From positions 558,001 to 622,000 of the forward strand of contig NZ_JAQQLA010000003.1 in NCBI RefSeq assembly GCF_028548395.1: DNA of 64,000 bases. Direction: 5' to 3'. Within the stretch, counting starts at the first letter, position 1. Each line of letters begins with the position of its first letter. A program made the position numbers and the translations under genes. Shown here piece after piece: positions 8,765-18,235 of this stretch. The stretch comes from Vogesella indigofera. Its GTDB lineage: Bacteria; Pseudomonadota; Gammaproteobacteria; Burkholderiales; Chromobacteriaceae. The notes below the pieces were generated by a model. That model made no database searches. It was given only the letters and a program-made list of their open reading frames with translations, and was not told the origin of the DNA.

Positions 8765-11356
8765 ATGCTAGAAGCTTACCGCCAACATGTCGCAGAACGC
8801 GCCGCACTGGGCATTCCACCACTGCCGCTGACCGCCAAACAAGTCGAAGAACTGGTTGAACTGCTGAAGAACCCGCCAGCAGGCGAAGAAGAGACACTGG
8901 TCGAGCTGATCACTCACCGCGTGCCGCCTGGTGTCGACGACGCCGCCAAGGTTAAAGCTTCGTTCCTGGCCGCCGTCGCCGAAGGCAGCGTGAAGTCGCC
9001 GCTGGTTTCGCGCGAAACCGCGACCAAACTGCTGGGCACCATGCTGGGCGGTTACAACGTCAAGCCGATGATCGACCTGCTGGGCGACGCTCAGGTTGGC
9101 GCCATCGCCGCCGAAGGCCTGAAAAAGACCCTGCTGGTATTCGACTTCTTCCACGACGTGCAAGTCCTGGCCGAAGGCGGCAACGCCAATGCCAAGGCCG
9201 TGCTGCAAAGCTGGGCCGATGCCGAATGGTTCACCAGCCGTCCGGAAGTGGCACAGAAAATCACCGTGACCGTGTTCAAGGTGCCAGGTGAAACCAACAC
9301 CGACGACCTGTCGCCGGCACCGGATGCTTGGTCCCGCCCTGATATCCCGATGCACTACCTGGCAATGCTGAAGAATACCCGTCCGGATGCGGCGTTCACG
9401 CCGGAAGAAGACGGCAAGCGCGGCCCGATGCAGTTCATCGAAGACCTGAAGAAAAAAGGCAACCTGGTGGCCTACGTCGGCGACGTGGTCGGCACCGGTT
9501 CCTCGCGCAAATCCGCCACCAACTCGGTGGTGTGGGCCACCGGCCAAGACATCCCGTTCGTACCGAACAAGCGTTTCGGCGGCGTGACCCTCGGCGGCAA
9601 GATCGCACCGATCTTCTTCAACACCCAGGAAGACTCCGGCTCGTTGCCGATCGAAGTGGACGTGTCCAAGCTGGAAATGGGTGACGTGATCGACATCTAC
9701 CCGTATGAAGGCAAGATCGAGAAAGACGGCCAGCTGGTCGAAAAATTCAGCCTGAAATCCGACGTACTGCTGGACGAAGTGCGCGCCGGCGGCCGTATCA
9801 ACCTGATCATCGGTCGTGGCCTGACTGCCAAGGCGCGTGAAGCGCTGGGCCTGCCAGCCTCCACCGAATTCCGCCTGCCAAAAGACCCGGCCAATTCCGG
9901 CAAGGGCTTCTCGCTGGCACAGAAAATGGTTGGCCGCGCCTGTGGCCTGCCGGAAGGCCAGGGCGTGCGCCCGGGCACTTACTGCGAACCGAAGATGACC
10001 ACCGTCGGCTCGCAGGACACCACCGGCCCGATGACCCGTGACGAGCTGAAAGACCTGGCTTGCCTCGGCTTCTCCGCTGACCTCGTGATGCAGTCGTTCT
10101 GCCATACCGCCGCCTATCCGAAGCCGGTGGACGTGAAGATGCACAAGGAGCTGCCAGCCTTTATCTCCACCCGTGGCGGCGTGGCGCTGCGTCCGGGCGA
10201 CGGCGTGATCCACAGCTGGCTGAACCGCCTGCTGCTGCCGGATACCGTCGGCACCGGTGGCGACTCGCACACCCGCTTCCCGATCGGCATTTCCTTCCCG
10301 GCCGGTTCCGGTCTGGTTGCCTTTGCCGCCGCCACCGGCGTGATGCCGCTGGACATGCCGGAATCGGTGCTGGTGCGCTTCAAGGGCGAACTGCAACCGG
10401 GCGTGACCCTGCGTGACCTGGTCAACGCCATTCCGCTGTACGCAATCAAGCAGGGCCTGTTGACCGTGGCCAAGGCCGGCAAGAAGAACATCTTCTCCGG
10501 CAAGGTACTGGAGATCGAAGGCCTGCCGGATCTGAAAGTGGAACAGGCTTTCGAGCTGTCCGACGCTTCCGCCGAGCGCTCTGCCGCCGGCTGCACCGTG
10601 CACCTGAACAAGGCGCCGATCGTCGAGTACATGCAGTCCAACATCACCCTGATGAAGTACATGATCGCCGAAGGCTATCAGGACGCCCACACCCTGGAGC
10701 GCCGCATCAAGAAGATGGAAGAGTGGATCGCCAACGGCGAACTGCTGAAGGGTGATGCCGACGCCGAATACGCCGCCGTGATCGAAATCGATCTGGCCGA
10801 CGTAAAAGAGCCGATCGTGGCCTGCCCGAACGATCCGGACGACGTGAAGTTCATGTCCGAAGTCGCCGGCACCCAGATCGATGAAGTGTTCATCGGCTCC
10901 TGCATGACCAACATTGGCCACTTCCGCGCCGCTTCCAAGCTGCTGGAAGGCAAGCGCGACCTGCCGGTCAAGCTGTGGGTTGCTCCGCCGACCAAGATGG
11001 ATGCGCAACAGCTGACCAAGGAAGGTCACTACGGTGTGTTCGGTATGGCCGGTGCCCGCACCGAAATGCCGGGCTGCTCGCTGTGCATGGGCAACCAGGC
11101 GCAGGTGCGTGAAGGCGCGACCGTGATGTCGACCTCGACCCGTAACTTCCCGAACCGTCTGGGCAAGAACACCAACGTGTATCTCGGCTCGGCCGAACTG
11201 GCCGCGATCTGCTCCAAGCTGGGCAAGATCCCGACCGTCGAGGAGTACAAGGCCAACATCGGCATCATCAACGAGAGCGGCGCCGAGGTGTACCAGTACC
11301 TCAACTTCAACCAGATCCAGGATTACCAGGATGTGGCTGACACCGTAAAAGCCTAA
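8765..11356 (+). CDS. acnB: Bifunctional aconitate hydratase 2 / 2-methylisocitrate dehydratase
   Basis: Iron-sulfur enzyme that isomerises citrate and isocitrate through cis-aconitate in the TCA cycle. It has 863 residues (E. coli AcnB has 865), with the N-terminal HEAT-like helical domain, swivel domain and catalytic domains in AcnB order. The three cluster ligands are visible: Cys713 in [10 protein letters not shown], and Cys771 and Cys774 in PGCSLCMGN. The start [19 protein letters not shown] is the usual AcnB N-terminus. It is monocistronic with a strong terminator. Its codon use is strongly biased, as in a highly expressed gene. Confidence 0.97.
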   Translation: MLEAYRQHVAERAALGIPPLPLTAKQVEELVELLKNPPAGEEETLVELITHRVPPGVDDAAKVKASFLAAVAEGSVKSPLVSRETATKLLGTMLGGYNVKPMIDLLGDAQVGAIAAEGLKKTLLVFDFFHDVQVLAEGGNANAKAVLQSWADAEWFTSRPEVAQKITVTVFKVPGETNTDDLSPAPDAWSRPDIPMHYLAMLKNTRPDAAFTPEEDGKRGPMQFIEDLKKKGNLVAYVGDVVGTGSSRKSATNSVVWATGQDIPFVPNKRFGGVTLGGKIAPIFFNTQEDSGSLPIEVDVSKLEMGDVIDIYPYEGKIEKDGQLVEKFSLKSDVLLDEVRAGGRINLIIGRGLTAKAREALGLPASTEFRLPKDPANSGKGFSLAQKMVGRACGLPEGQGVRPGTYCEPKMTTVGSQDTTGPMTRDELKDLACLGFSADLVMQSFCHTAAYPKPVDVKMHKELPAFISTRGGVALRPGDGVIHSWLNRLLLPDTVGTGGDSHTRFPIGISFPAGSGLVAFAAATGVMPLDMPESVLVRFKGELQPGVTLRDLVNAIPLYAIKQGLLTVAKAGKKNIFSGKVLEIEGLPDLKVEQAFELSDASAERSAAGCTVHLNKAPIVEYMQSNITLMKYMIAEGYQDAHTLERRIKKMEEWIANGELLKGDADAEYAAVIEIDLADVKEPIVACPNDPDDVKFMSEVAGTQIDEVFIGSCMTNIGHFRAASKLLEGKRDLPVKLWVAPPTKMDAQQLTKEGHYGVFGMAGARTEMPGCSLCMGNQAQVREGATVMSTSTRNFPNRLGKNTNVYLGSAELAAICSKLGKIPTVEEYKANIGIINESGAEVYQYLNFNQIQDYQDVADTVKA

Positions 11357-11388
11357 GGCAGCAGCGGCCTCCGCCGCTTTGCCCGCAG

Positions 11389-11418
11389 CAAAAAGCCCCG
11401 CAATCGCGGGGCTTTTTT
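11389..11418. terminator. acnB terminator, usable in both directions
   Basis: AAAAGCCCCGC-AATC-GCGGGGCTTTT is a perfect stem with a 4-base loop and runs of A and T on both sides, between acnB and the convergent solute-binding protein gene. A copy of the dispersed motif (AAAGGTTGGCCGCAA) follows about 40 bases later. Confidence 0.92.
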
Positions 11419-11519
11419 GTGGCCGGTAATTTGTGACCGGCGACTGGCGACAACTGGCAAAGGTTGGCCGCAACGGTGCCGGCTCAGAGTCGGCGCCTGT
11501 GGCCGTTCACCAGTACAGC

Positions 11520-12350
11520 TCAGCCGGGCCGGCGTGCAGCACTGCTCTGTGCCTGCCACACGCGAAGATACCTCTCCACCAGCGCATCCATCACCCGGTC
11601 GTCGCTGAATTTTTTCATCGCCCGCGACAGGCGTTCCGCCAGTTGCTCGTTATTGCAGGCGGAGGCCAGCGCCACGGTCAGGTACAGCTTTTCGCGACTG
11701 ACCGGCACCGTGGACGCGCGCAGACCCTTGATGTTGAGGCTGGCAGCATAGGCGAGACCCGGCGCATCCTCATAGATCAGATAGTCGGCGCGCCCCAGGC
11801 TCAGCATCTGCAACGCGTTCTTGACGCTGCCGACCTGCTGCAGCTTGAGGCTGATCGCGGCAAACTGGTCGAAAGCCTGGCCGAAGCTGTTGTTGACCAC
11901 GGTGATGCCCTCCTGGCCCAGCAGGTCTTCCCAGCGCTGGTATTGCAGCGGGTGCTGCTGTCGCGTCCAGATCAGGGTCTGCGTATCGCGGATCGCCGGT
12001 TGCAGGTAGCGCAGGTAGGTCAGTCGCGGCTGCGTCAGGAAGGCGCCGGCGATCAGGTCGATGCGGCCGTTGCGCGCACTCTCCTGCACCCGGCCCCACG
12101 GCCCGGCATAGCGCACCTCGATCGGAATGCCGATCTCGCGCGCCACCAGTTGCATCAGCTCGGCATTGGCGCCGATCAGCTTGCTGTCGTTTTTCGGGTC
12201 TTGCCACAGAAAGGGCGGGTACTCGGGATTGCCGGAGGCCACCAGCCGCGTACACGCCGCATTGGCAAGCGATGGCAGGCCCAGCAGCACCCCCAGCAGC
12301 AGGGCCGGCCAGCGCCGCGACTGGCATGACGAAAGGAAACCGTGCAACAT
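11520..12350 (-). CDS. Periplasmic polar amino-acid-type solute-binding protein
   Basis: A 276-residue SBP_bac_3 family protein. The first 31 residues are a Sec signal peptide (arginine-rich start, hydrophobic LLLGVLLGLPS, cleavage after LANA). The mature part shows the family pattern: YPPFLWQD near the start, GANAELMQLVAREIGI, and RNGRIDLIAGAFLTQPR. No ABC permease or ATPase genes are adjacent, so it may work with a distant transporter or serve as a sensor protein. The ligand cannot be assigned. Confidence 0.8.
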   Translation of the reverse strand: MLHGFLSSCQSRRWPALLLGVLLGLPSLANAACTRLVASGNPEYPPFLWQDPKNDSKLIGANAELMQLVAREIGIPIEVRYAGPWGRVQESARNGRIDLIAGAFLTQPRLTYLRYLQPAIRDTQTLIWTRQQHPLQYQRWEDLLGQEGITVVNNSFGQAFDQFAAISLKLQQVGSVKNALQMLSLGRADYLIYEDAPGLAYAASLNIKGLRASTVPVSREKLYLTVALASACNNEQLAERLSRAMKKFSDDRVMDALVERYLRVWQAQSSAARRPG

Positions 12351-12525
12351 GGATAGCTTTCCCTTCAGGAATATGACGTTTCCGCAAGTCTAGAGGCAGG
12401 CGCCGACGACTGGCAATAGGCTGCGATTGCAAATCGTACCGGCCAATACTGGCGCCAGCTTATAACATGAAACCATGGCCGTCGCGAAGCCGCGCCGTCC
12501 GCAATCCGTACCCGGAGTCCCCGAT

Positions 12526-12870
12526 ATGAACGACGAAGCCCTGCAACGCCTGCAAAAACTGGTTGACGGCCCGCGCGACGGCGCGCTGCTGCGCTTCGGC
12601 CTGGCCAATGAATACGCCCGTCTGGAGCAGTGGCCGCAGGCGATACGCGAGGCGAGGGCGGCGCTGGCCTTCCAGCACGACTATTCTGCGGCGTGGAAAC
12701 TGCTGGGCAAGGTCTTGTTGGCCGGCGGCGAGCCGCAACAGGCGCTGCAGGCCTACCGTGACGGCATCGCGGTGGCCGAGCAGCGCGGCGACAAGCAGGC
12801 CGCAAAGGAAATGACGGTGTTTGCGCGGCGTATCGAGAAAACGTTGGCCGCAAGCGACGGTGCTAGCTGA
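12526..12870 (+). CDS. Small tetratricopeptide-repeat protein
   Basis: A 114-residue, almost entirely helical protein. TPR-like units are visible around ALLRFGLANEYARLEQWPQA, YSAAWKLLGKVLLAGGEPQ and ALQAYRDGIAVAEQRGD. I start it at the ATG at 12526, which has GGAG nine bases upstream, rather than at 12475. It is probably a cytoplasmic scaffold; no partner is evident. The last codons contain a copy of the dispersed motif (12843-12853), and the gene overlaps the convergent VWA gene by 8 bases. Confidence 0.75.
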   Translation: MNDEALQRLQKLVDGPRDGALLRFGLANEYARLEQWPQAIREARAALAFQHDYSAAWKLLGKVLLAGGEPQQALQAYRDGIAVAEQRGDKQAAKEMTVFARRIEKTLAASDGAS

Positions 12871-14047
12871 CGCTGTGGCGTAGCTGGCGCATCGCGCTGT
12901 CGATGCCTTCCACCGTCAGCGGATACATGCGCTCCTGCAACAGCTGCCGGATCAGGCCGATGGACTGGGTGTAGCCCCAGTGCGCCTGCGGCATCGGATT
13001 CAGCCACACCGCGTGCTTGAACTGCGCCAGCAGGCGGCGCAGCCACACCTCGCCGGACTCCTCGTTCATGTGCTCGACACTGCCGCCGGGGTAGACGATC
13101 TCGTACGGGCTCATGCTGGCATCGCCGACGAAGATCAGCTTGTAGTCGCTGCCAAAGGTGTGGATCAGGTCCCAGGTCGACAGCTTCTGTCCGTGGCGGC
13201 GGGCATTGTCTTGCCACACCCCTTCGTAGACGCAGTTGTGGAAGTAGTAATACTCCAGATGCTTGAACTCGCTGCGCACCGCCGAGAACAGCTCCTCGCA
13301 GGCGCGGATGTGGTCGTCCATCGAGCCGCCGACATCGAACAGCACCAGCAGCTTCACCGTATTATGCAGCTCCGGCACCATTTGCAGGTCAAGGAAACCG
13401 GCGTTGCGCGCGGTCGCGGCGATGGTGGCATCCAGATCCAGCACCTCGGCGGCGCCTTCGCGCGCGAACTGGCGCAGGCGGCGCAAGGCCACCTTGATGT
13501 TGCGCGTACCCAGCTCGACCTGGTCGTCAAAATTGCGGAACTCGCGCTGATCCCACACCTTGACCGCGCGCCGGTGGCGCGACGCCTGCTGCCCGATGCG
13601 GACACCTTCCGGGTGATAACCATAAGCACCGAACGGACTGGTACCGCCGGTGCCGATCCACTTGTTGCCGCCCTGATGCCGCTCCTTCTGCTCGGCAAGG
13701 CGCTCGCGCAGCGTCTGCATCAGCTTGTCCCAGCCCAGCGCCTCTAGCTGCCGCTTTTCCTCGTCGGAGAGGAATTTCTCCACCTGCTTGCGCAGCCAGT
13801 CTTCCGGGATCGCGGTCCGCAGGTCTTCCAGCTCCAGCGCCAGGCCATTGAAGCAGTGGCCGAACACCTGATCGAAGCGGTCGTAATACTTTTCGTCCTT
13901 GATCAGGATGGTGCGCGCCAGATAGTAGAACTCGTCGACACTGCCAAACGCCAGCTGTCGCGACAGCGCCTCCAGCAGGGTGAGGTGCTCTTTTAGCGAC
14001 ACCGGCAGCCCGGCCGCACGAAGGGCATTGAAGAAGGGAAGCAACAT
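12863..14047 (-). CDS. VWA-domain protein of the CoxE-like family
   Basis: A 394-residue cytoplasmic protein with a C-terminal von Willebrand A domain. The metal-ion site is seen as DVGGSMDDHIRAC near residue 235, followed by the conserved FHNCVYEGVW and FVGDASMSPYEI segments. The long N-terminal helical region beginning MLLPFFNALRAAGLPVSLKEH is typical of CoxE-like proteins, which usually act with a MoxR AAA+ ATPase to mature metalloenzymes. No MoxR gene lies beside it here. I chose the ATG at 14047 because family similarity begins there. Confidence 0.82.
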   Translation of the reverse strand: MLLPFFNALRAAGLPVSLKEHLTLLEALSRQLAFGSVDEFYYLARTILIKDEKYYDRFDQVFGHCFNGLALELEDLRTAIPEDWLRKQVEKFLSDEEKRQLEALGWDKLMQTLRERLAEQKERHQGGNKWIGTGGTSPFGAYGYHPEGVRIGQQASRHRRAVKVWDQREFRNFDDQVELGTRNIKVALRRLRQFAREGAAEVLDLDATIAATARNAGFLDLQMVPELHNTVKLLVLFDVGGSMDDHIRACEELFSAVRSEFKHLEYYYFHNCVYEGVWQDNARRHGQKLSTWDLIHTFGSDYKLIFVGDASMSPYEIVYPGGSVEHMNEESGEVWLRRLLAQFKHAVWLNPMPQAHWGYTQSIGLIRQLLQERMYPLTVEGIDSAMRQLRHSVS

Positions 14048-14136
14048 GACAATTCGCTCGTGACAAATGGAACACAACCGCATAGAGTATCAACTCTAAA
14101 CAATCGTTTGACGGCAACCAGAATGGAGCTTATCAC

Positions 14137-15567
14137 ATGCAGCTTGCCGCACACACCGCCGTCACCCTTACCAATCACCTGAGCCAGTTGCGCGATGCGG
14201 CCAACCTTGTGCCGTACCCGTCGCTGGCACAGCGCCGCCAGTGGCTGGATGGCCTGGCCCGCCTGTTGCAGCAGCACCAGCACGAGCTGGCGGCCGCCAT
14301 CAGCGCCGATTTCGGCCATCGCAGCGTGGTGGAAACCCGGCTGGCGGAGGTATTCCCGACGCTGGCCGGCATCCGCCACGCGCGGCGGCAGCTGGCCGCA
14401 TGGCTGCGCCCGCAGCGGCGGCCGGTAGCACTGTGGTTCCAGCCCGCGCGGGCCCAGTTGCTGCCGCAGCCACTGGGCGTGGTCGGCATCATGGTGCCGT
14501 GGAATTACCCGCTGTTCCTGGCGCTGGGACCGCTGGTGGCGGCGCTGGCGGCCGGCAATCGGGCGCTGCTGAAGATGTCGGAGCTGACGCCACGCACCGG
14601 CGCGCTGCTGGCCACGCTGCTGAGCCGTTATCTCGGCGACGACGTGGTCCGTGTCGTGACTGGCGACGCCGGCGTGGCACGTGCCTTTGCCAGCCTGCCG
14701 TTCGACCATCTGCTGTTCACCGGCTCGACCAGGGTTGGCCGCGAGGTGATGCAGGCCGCGGCGGCCAACCTGGTGCCGGTGACGCTGGAGCTGGGCGGCA
14801 AGTCACCGGTGCTGATCGCTCCCGGCGCCGACCTGCAGCACGCCGCACGCCGCATCGTGGCCGGCAAACTACTGAACGCGGGGCAGACCTGCGTCGCGCC
14901 GGACTATGTGCTGGTGCCCTGCCAGCAACAGACTGCACTGATCACTGCGTTACGCGACGCGGCGACGCGCGTCTACCCGACCCTGGCCGACAACGCCGAC
15001 TACAGCGCCATCATCAGCGCGCCGCACTATCAGCGCCTGCAAGCGCTGGCGGCACAGGCACAGGCGGGCGGGGCGGTGCTCACCACCATCAATCCCGCCA
15101 ACGAAACGCCAGCCGTACTCGCCGCCGCCCGCAAGCTGCCGCTGACGCTGATCGAGCAGGTGCCGCCGGACAGCAGGGTGCTACAGGAGGAAATCTTCGG
15201 CCCGCTGCTACCCGTCATCGGCTACGACTCGCTGGAGCAGGCCGTCTCGCTGCTGCGGCAGCAGCCACGCCCCTTGGCGATGTATTTGTTCGATCACGAC
15301 AAGGCGCGCGTCGAGCGGCTGTTGCGCGACACCATTGCCGGTGGCGTCACCGTCAACGACACCTTGTTGCACGTAGCCCAGGAGGCGCTACCGTTTGGCG
15401 GCGTCGGCGCCTCCGGCATGGGCCACTACCATGGCCACGAAGGCTTCCTGACCTTCTCCAAGCTGAAACCGGTGCTGTACCAGTCACGCCTGAGCGGCAC
15501 CTGGCTGACCGCGCCGCCGTATGGCAATACCGTCAAGCTGCTGTTGCGCTGGATGATCGGCCGATGA
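14137..15567 (+). CDS. calB: Aldehyde dehydrogenase, coniferyl aldehyde dehydrogenase-like
   Basis: A 476-residue NAD(P)-dependent aldehyde dehydrogenase that oxidises an aldehyde to its acid in the cytoplasm. The catalytic Glu218 (VTLELGGKSP) and Cys252 (GQTCVAPDYV) are present. The short length and the PWNYPLFLALGPL segment match the CalB/class 3 group, which lacks a membrane anchor at this length. GGAG precedes the ATG at 14137. Its stop overlaps the next gene (ATGA), so it forms a three-gene operon with an oxidoreductase, suggesting sequential alcohol-to-aldehyde-to-acid oxidation. The true substrate may be another aromatic or aliphatic aldehyde. Confidence 0.82.
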   Translation: MQLAAHTAVTLTNHLSQLRDAANLVPYPSLAQRRQWLDGLARLLQQHQHELAAAISADFGHRSVVETRLAEVFPTLAGIRHARRQLAAWLRPQRRPVALWFQPARAQLLPQPLGVVGIMVPWNYPLFLALGPLVAALAAGNRALLKMSELTPRTGALLATLLSRYLGDDVVRVVTGDAGVARAFASLPFDHLLFTGSTRVGREVMQAAAANLVPVTLELGGKSPVLIAPGADLQHAARRIVAGKLLNAGQTCVAPDYVLVPCQQQTALITALRDAATRVYPTLADNADYSAIISAPHYQRLQALAAQAQAGGAVLTTINPANETPAVLAAARKLPLTLIEQVPPDSRVLQEEIFGPLLPVIGYDSLEQAVSLLRQQPRPLAMYLFDHDKARVERLLRDTIAGGVTVNDTLLHVAQEALPFGGVGASGMGHYHGHEGFLTFSKLKPVLYQSRLSGTWLTAPPYGNTVKLLLRWMIGR

Positions 15568-16064
15568 AGCTCAGTCGACGCCAGTTACTCGGCTGCGGCC
15601 TCGCCGGCAGCGTGCTGTTAAGCGCCGGTGGCTACTGGCTGCGTCCCGCCGCGGCGCCGGGTTTCGTCGCCAGCGAGCAGGACCGGCAATGGCTGCAGCA
15701 GCTGGCCCCGGCGCTGCTGGGCGAGCGCGTCACCTGCGAGCCGGCCACCGTTGCGGCCAACGTGTTGCTGGCCATTGCCAGCCTGCCGCTACCGCTGCAG
15801 CAAGAGGTGCGCGAACTGTTCGATCTGTTGCAACAGCCGCTGGTACGGCGCTGGCTGGCCGGCATCCCCGCAGCCTGGCCGGACGCCAGCCCGCAACAGA
15901 TCCGCGCGTTCCTGCAGCGCTGGCGGCACAGCCGTTTCGCCTTGCAGCGCAGCGCCTACCAGGCGCTGCACAATCTGGTGTATGCCGCCCATTACGGCGC
16001 CACCAGCCAGCAGCAGGCCATCGGCTACCGGCTGCCACCCGCCATTCAAGGATTTCTGCGATGA
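15564..16064 (+). CDS. Tat-signal small subunit, gluconate 2-dehydrogenase subunit 3-like
   Basis: A 166-residue protein starting MKLSRRQLLGCGLAGSVLL, a twin-arginine export signal (SRRQLL followed by a hydrophobic stretch). The rest is helical, with the pattern FLQRWRHSRFALQRSAYQALHNLVYAAHYG typical of the small chaperone-like subunit of membrane GMC oxidoreductases. It overlaps both neighbours by four bases (ATGA on each side), so the three proteins should be made in fixed ratio. The small subunit probably accompanies the GMC subunit to the periplasmic face. The family assignment rests on pattern and context. Confidence 0.7.
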   Translation: MKLSRRQLLGCGLAGSVLLSAGGYWLRPAAAPGFVASEQDRQWLQQLAPALLGERVTCEPATVAANVLLAIASLPLPLQQEVRELFDLLQQPLVRRWLAGIPAAWPDASPQQIRAFLQRWRHSRFALQRSAYQALHNLVYAAHYGATSQQQAIGYRLPPAIQGFLR

Positions 16065-17665
16065 ACAACACCTTGCCCGACCCGTGGCAGGAAGGGCTGG
16101 CCAGCGGCTGGCGGGTGCTCGATGCCAGTACGCTCGACCGCGATCTGGCGCTGGAATGCGACGTGGTCATCGTCGGCAGTGGTGCCGGTGGCGGCATCAG
16201 CGCGGAGGTGCTGAGCCAGGCCGGGCTGGACGTGGTGATCGTGGAAGAGGGCGCGCTGAAAAGCAGCCGCGATTTCCGTCTGCGCGAAAGCGATGCCTAC
16301 CCGCAGCTGTACCAGGAGGCGGCCAACCGCCAGACCGCCGACAAGGGCATCACCATCCTGCAGGGGCGCACGGTCGGTGGCAGCACCACCGTCAACTGGA
16401 CCAGTTCCTTCCGCACCCCGCCCGACACCCTGCGCTGGTGGCGCGAGCAGCACGGACTGCAGCCGCTGCAGGACGAGGCGCTGCATCCGTGGTTCGAACG
16501 CGCGGAACAGCGTCTCGGCATCCGTGACTGGGAAGTCTCCCCCAATGCCAACAACTCGGTACTGGCACAGGGCTGCGACAAGCTCGGCATCAAGGTTGGC
16601 CGCATCCGCCGCAATGTCAGCGGCTGCTGGAATCTGGGCTATTGCGGCACCGGCTGTCCGACCAATGCCAAGCAGTCGATGCTGGTCAGCACCCTGCCAG
16701 CCGCCCTACAGCGTGGTGCACGGCTGCTGACGCGGGTCGCGGTGACACGGGTACTGGCTGATCGGAATGGCAAGCGCGCACTGGGCATCAGCGGTGCGGC
16801 ACTGGATGGCCCCGGCATTCGCCACACCGGCCGACAGGTGACCGTTCGTGCCCGCCACGTGGTACTCAGCGCCGGCGCCATCGGCACCCCGGCCATCCTG
16901 CTGCGCAGCCAGCTGCCGGATCCATACGGACTGGTCGGCAGGCGCACCGTCCTGCACCCGGTACTACTGTCCGGCGCCATCATGCCGCAGCGTATCGACG
17001 GCTATCACGGCGCGCCGCAAAGCGTGTACAGCGACCATTTTCTGCACACCCAGCCACTGGATGGGCCGCTTGGCTTCAAGCTGGAAGTGCCGCCGATTCA
17101 TCCGCTGATCTTTGCCGCCACGCTGCCGGGGCTGGGAGATGAGCACGCGCGACTGATGCGGCAGTTGCCCTACCTGAATGTCACCCTGGCGCTGCTGCGC
17201 GACGGCTTCCACGCCGACAGCCAGGGCGGGCAGGTGCGGCTGCGCCGCGACGGCTCGCCGCAGCTGGACTATGTGCTGGGCGACGTGGAGTGGCAGGCCG
17301 CACGGAGGGCACTGCTGCAGATGGCGGAAATCCAGTTTGCCGCCGGCGCCCGCGCGGTGCTGCCGGTCCACGAGAACGCCGGACTGGCTCGCAGTTGGCC
17401 GCAGGCACAGCAGATGATCGCAGCGCTGCCGATGCAGCTGCTGCGCACCCGCGTGGTCAGCGCCCACGTGATGGGTGGCGCCGCGATGGCCGGCGACGAA
17501 CGCCAGGGTGTGATCGACCACTTGGGGCAGCACTGGCAGGTTGCCGGGCTGAGCGTGATCGACGGCGCGATGTTCCCGACCAGCATCGGCGCCAACCCGC
17601 AACTGTCGATCTACGCACTGGCCCTGCGCGCCGCCACGACACTGGCCGCGCAGTTAGCCCGTTAG
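16061..17665 (+). CDS. GMC-family FAD-dependent oxidoreductase
   Basis: A 534-residue flavoprotein with the N-terminal FAD motif VVIVGSGAGGGISAEVL, the GRTVGGSTTVNW segment, and the C-terminal GMC signature ending near SIGANPQLSIYALALRAA. A cysteine-rich stretch (CWNLGYCGTGCPTNAK, about residues 188-203) and an active-site His in SAHVMGGAAM match the membrane alcohol or sugar dehydrogenase branch. It is encoded with a Tat-signal subunit and an aldehyde dehydrogenase, so alcohol oxidation feeding the latter is likely. The substrate is unknown. It has no signal peptide of its own and may be exported with its partner. Confidence 0.85.
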   Translation: MNNTLPDPWQEGLASGWRVLDASTLDRDLALECDVVIVGSGAGGGISAEVLSQAGLDVVIVEEGALKSSRDFRLRESDAYPQLYQEAANRQTADKGITILQGRTVGGSTTVNWTSSFRTPPDTLRWWREQHGLQPLQDEALHPWFERAEQRLGIRDWEVSPNANNSVLAQGCDKLGIKVGRIRRNVSGCWNLGYCGTGCPTNAKQSMLVSTLPAALQRGARLLTRVAVTRVLADRNGKRALGISGAALDGPGIRHTGRQVTVRARHVVLSAGAIGTPAILLRSQLPDPYGLVGRRTVLHPVLLSGAIMPQRIDGYHGAPQSVYSDHFLHTQPLDGPLGFKLEVPPIHPLIFAATLPGLGDEHARLMRQLPYLNVTLALLRDGFHADSQGGQVRLRRDGSPQLDYVLGDVEWQAARRALLQMAEIQFAAGARAVLPVHENAGLARSWPQAQQMIAALPMQLLRTRVVSAHVMGGAAMAGDERQGVIDHLGQHWQVAGLSVIDGAMFPTSIGANPQLSIYALALRAATTLAAQLAR

Positions 17666-17751
17666 TGTTAAGCGGCGATACGCCAGCCAGGCCGGGCCTC
17701 TGCGCCACCGCCGGCAGCCCCGAGCGGCCGCCGGTGTGTGCCGGAAAAATC

Positions 17752-17780
17752 TTGGCAAAACGCATCGGCATCAATATAAT
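17752..17780 (+). promoter_or_regulatory. tRNA-Ser promoter
   Basis: TTGGCA (17752-17757) and a consensus TATAAT (17775-17780) are 17 bases apart, 31 bases upstream of the tRNA, with a GC-rich stretch just after the -10 box as expected for a stable RNA promoter. Confidence 0.8.
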
Positions 17781-17811
17781 CGCGGCCTGTTGTTGCCCTG
17801 CGCAACACAAA

Positions 17812-17901
17812 GGAAGCGTGGCCGAGTGGTTTAAGGCAGCGGTCTTGAAAACCGCCGAAGGTGTGAGCCTTCCGTGAGTTCGAATCTCACCGCTTCCGCC
17901 A
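17812..17901 (+). tRNA. tRNA-Ser (anticodon UGA)
   Basis: A 90-base class II tRNA with encoded CCA. The acceptor strands GGAAGCG and CGCTTCC pair perfectly, the anticodon arm is GCGGT-CTTGAAA-ACCGC giving anticodon TGA, a long variable arm follows, and the T arm is GTGAG-TTCGAAT-CTCAC. Its 3' side faces the accessory region, and a decayed integrase lies 1.2 kb downstream, so it is the likely insertion site of the island. Confidence 0.97.
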
Positions 17902-17913
17902 TGATTCAAAGAT

Positions 17914-17945
17914 AAAGCCCTGAATTTTCAGGGCTTTTTTCTTTT
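17914..17945 (+). terminator. tRNA-Ser terminator
   Basis: AAAGCCCTGA-ATTT-TCAGGGCTTT followed by a T-rich stretch, 13 bases after the tRNA 3' end. Confidence 0.9.
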
Positions 17946-18231
17946 TACTGGCCACCTGGTAGCCAAATCTGGTAGCCATTTTGTTTTGTGCGTTTTTGGT
18001 CCCAGACCCACGCTAAGTGAATCCTTGGGGCTGATCTCACTGTCCTGATTGCCGATTCAGTAGGGAAGTGCAGAGCAACCCGGCAACAGAAGTCTTCCGC
18101 GGAACTTAGCCCGGGCTAGAGGTCTTGCGGTGTTGCCATCAAGATTTTCCCCGCATAATGCTTCCCCGCTTGGTCTGGCCTCATTACCCAACACATTGGC
18201 CACGATATTTTATGCCGTTTACATGTCTCCC
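17946..18231. other. Non-coding left end of the island
   Basis: No gene supported. The sequence CTGGTAGCCA occurs twice within about 30 bases (near 17955-17985). I could not find a second copy of the tRNA-Ser 3' end in this window, so an intact att site pair cannot be shown. Confidence 0.4.
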
Positions 18232-18235
18232 CTAG

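Noticed and set aside
8768..11473. Very long minus-strand open frame (about 900 codons) opposite acnB
   Set aside because: It is the antisense shadow of a highly biased, GC-rich gene; the protein is His/Gly/Gln-rich with no family pattern, while acnB is certain.
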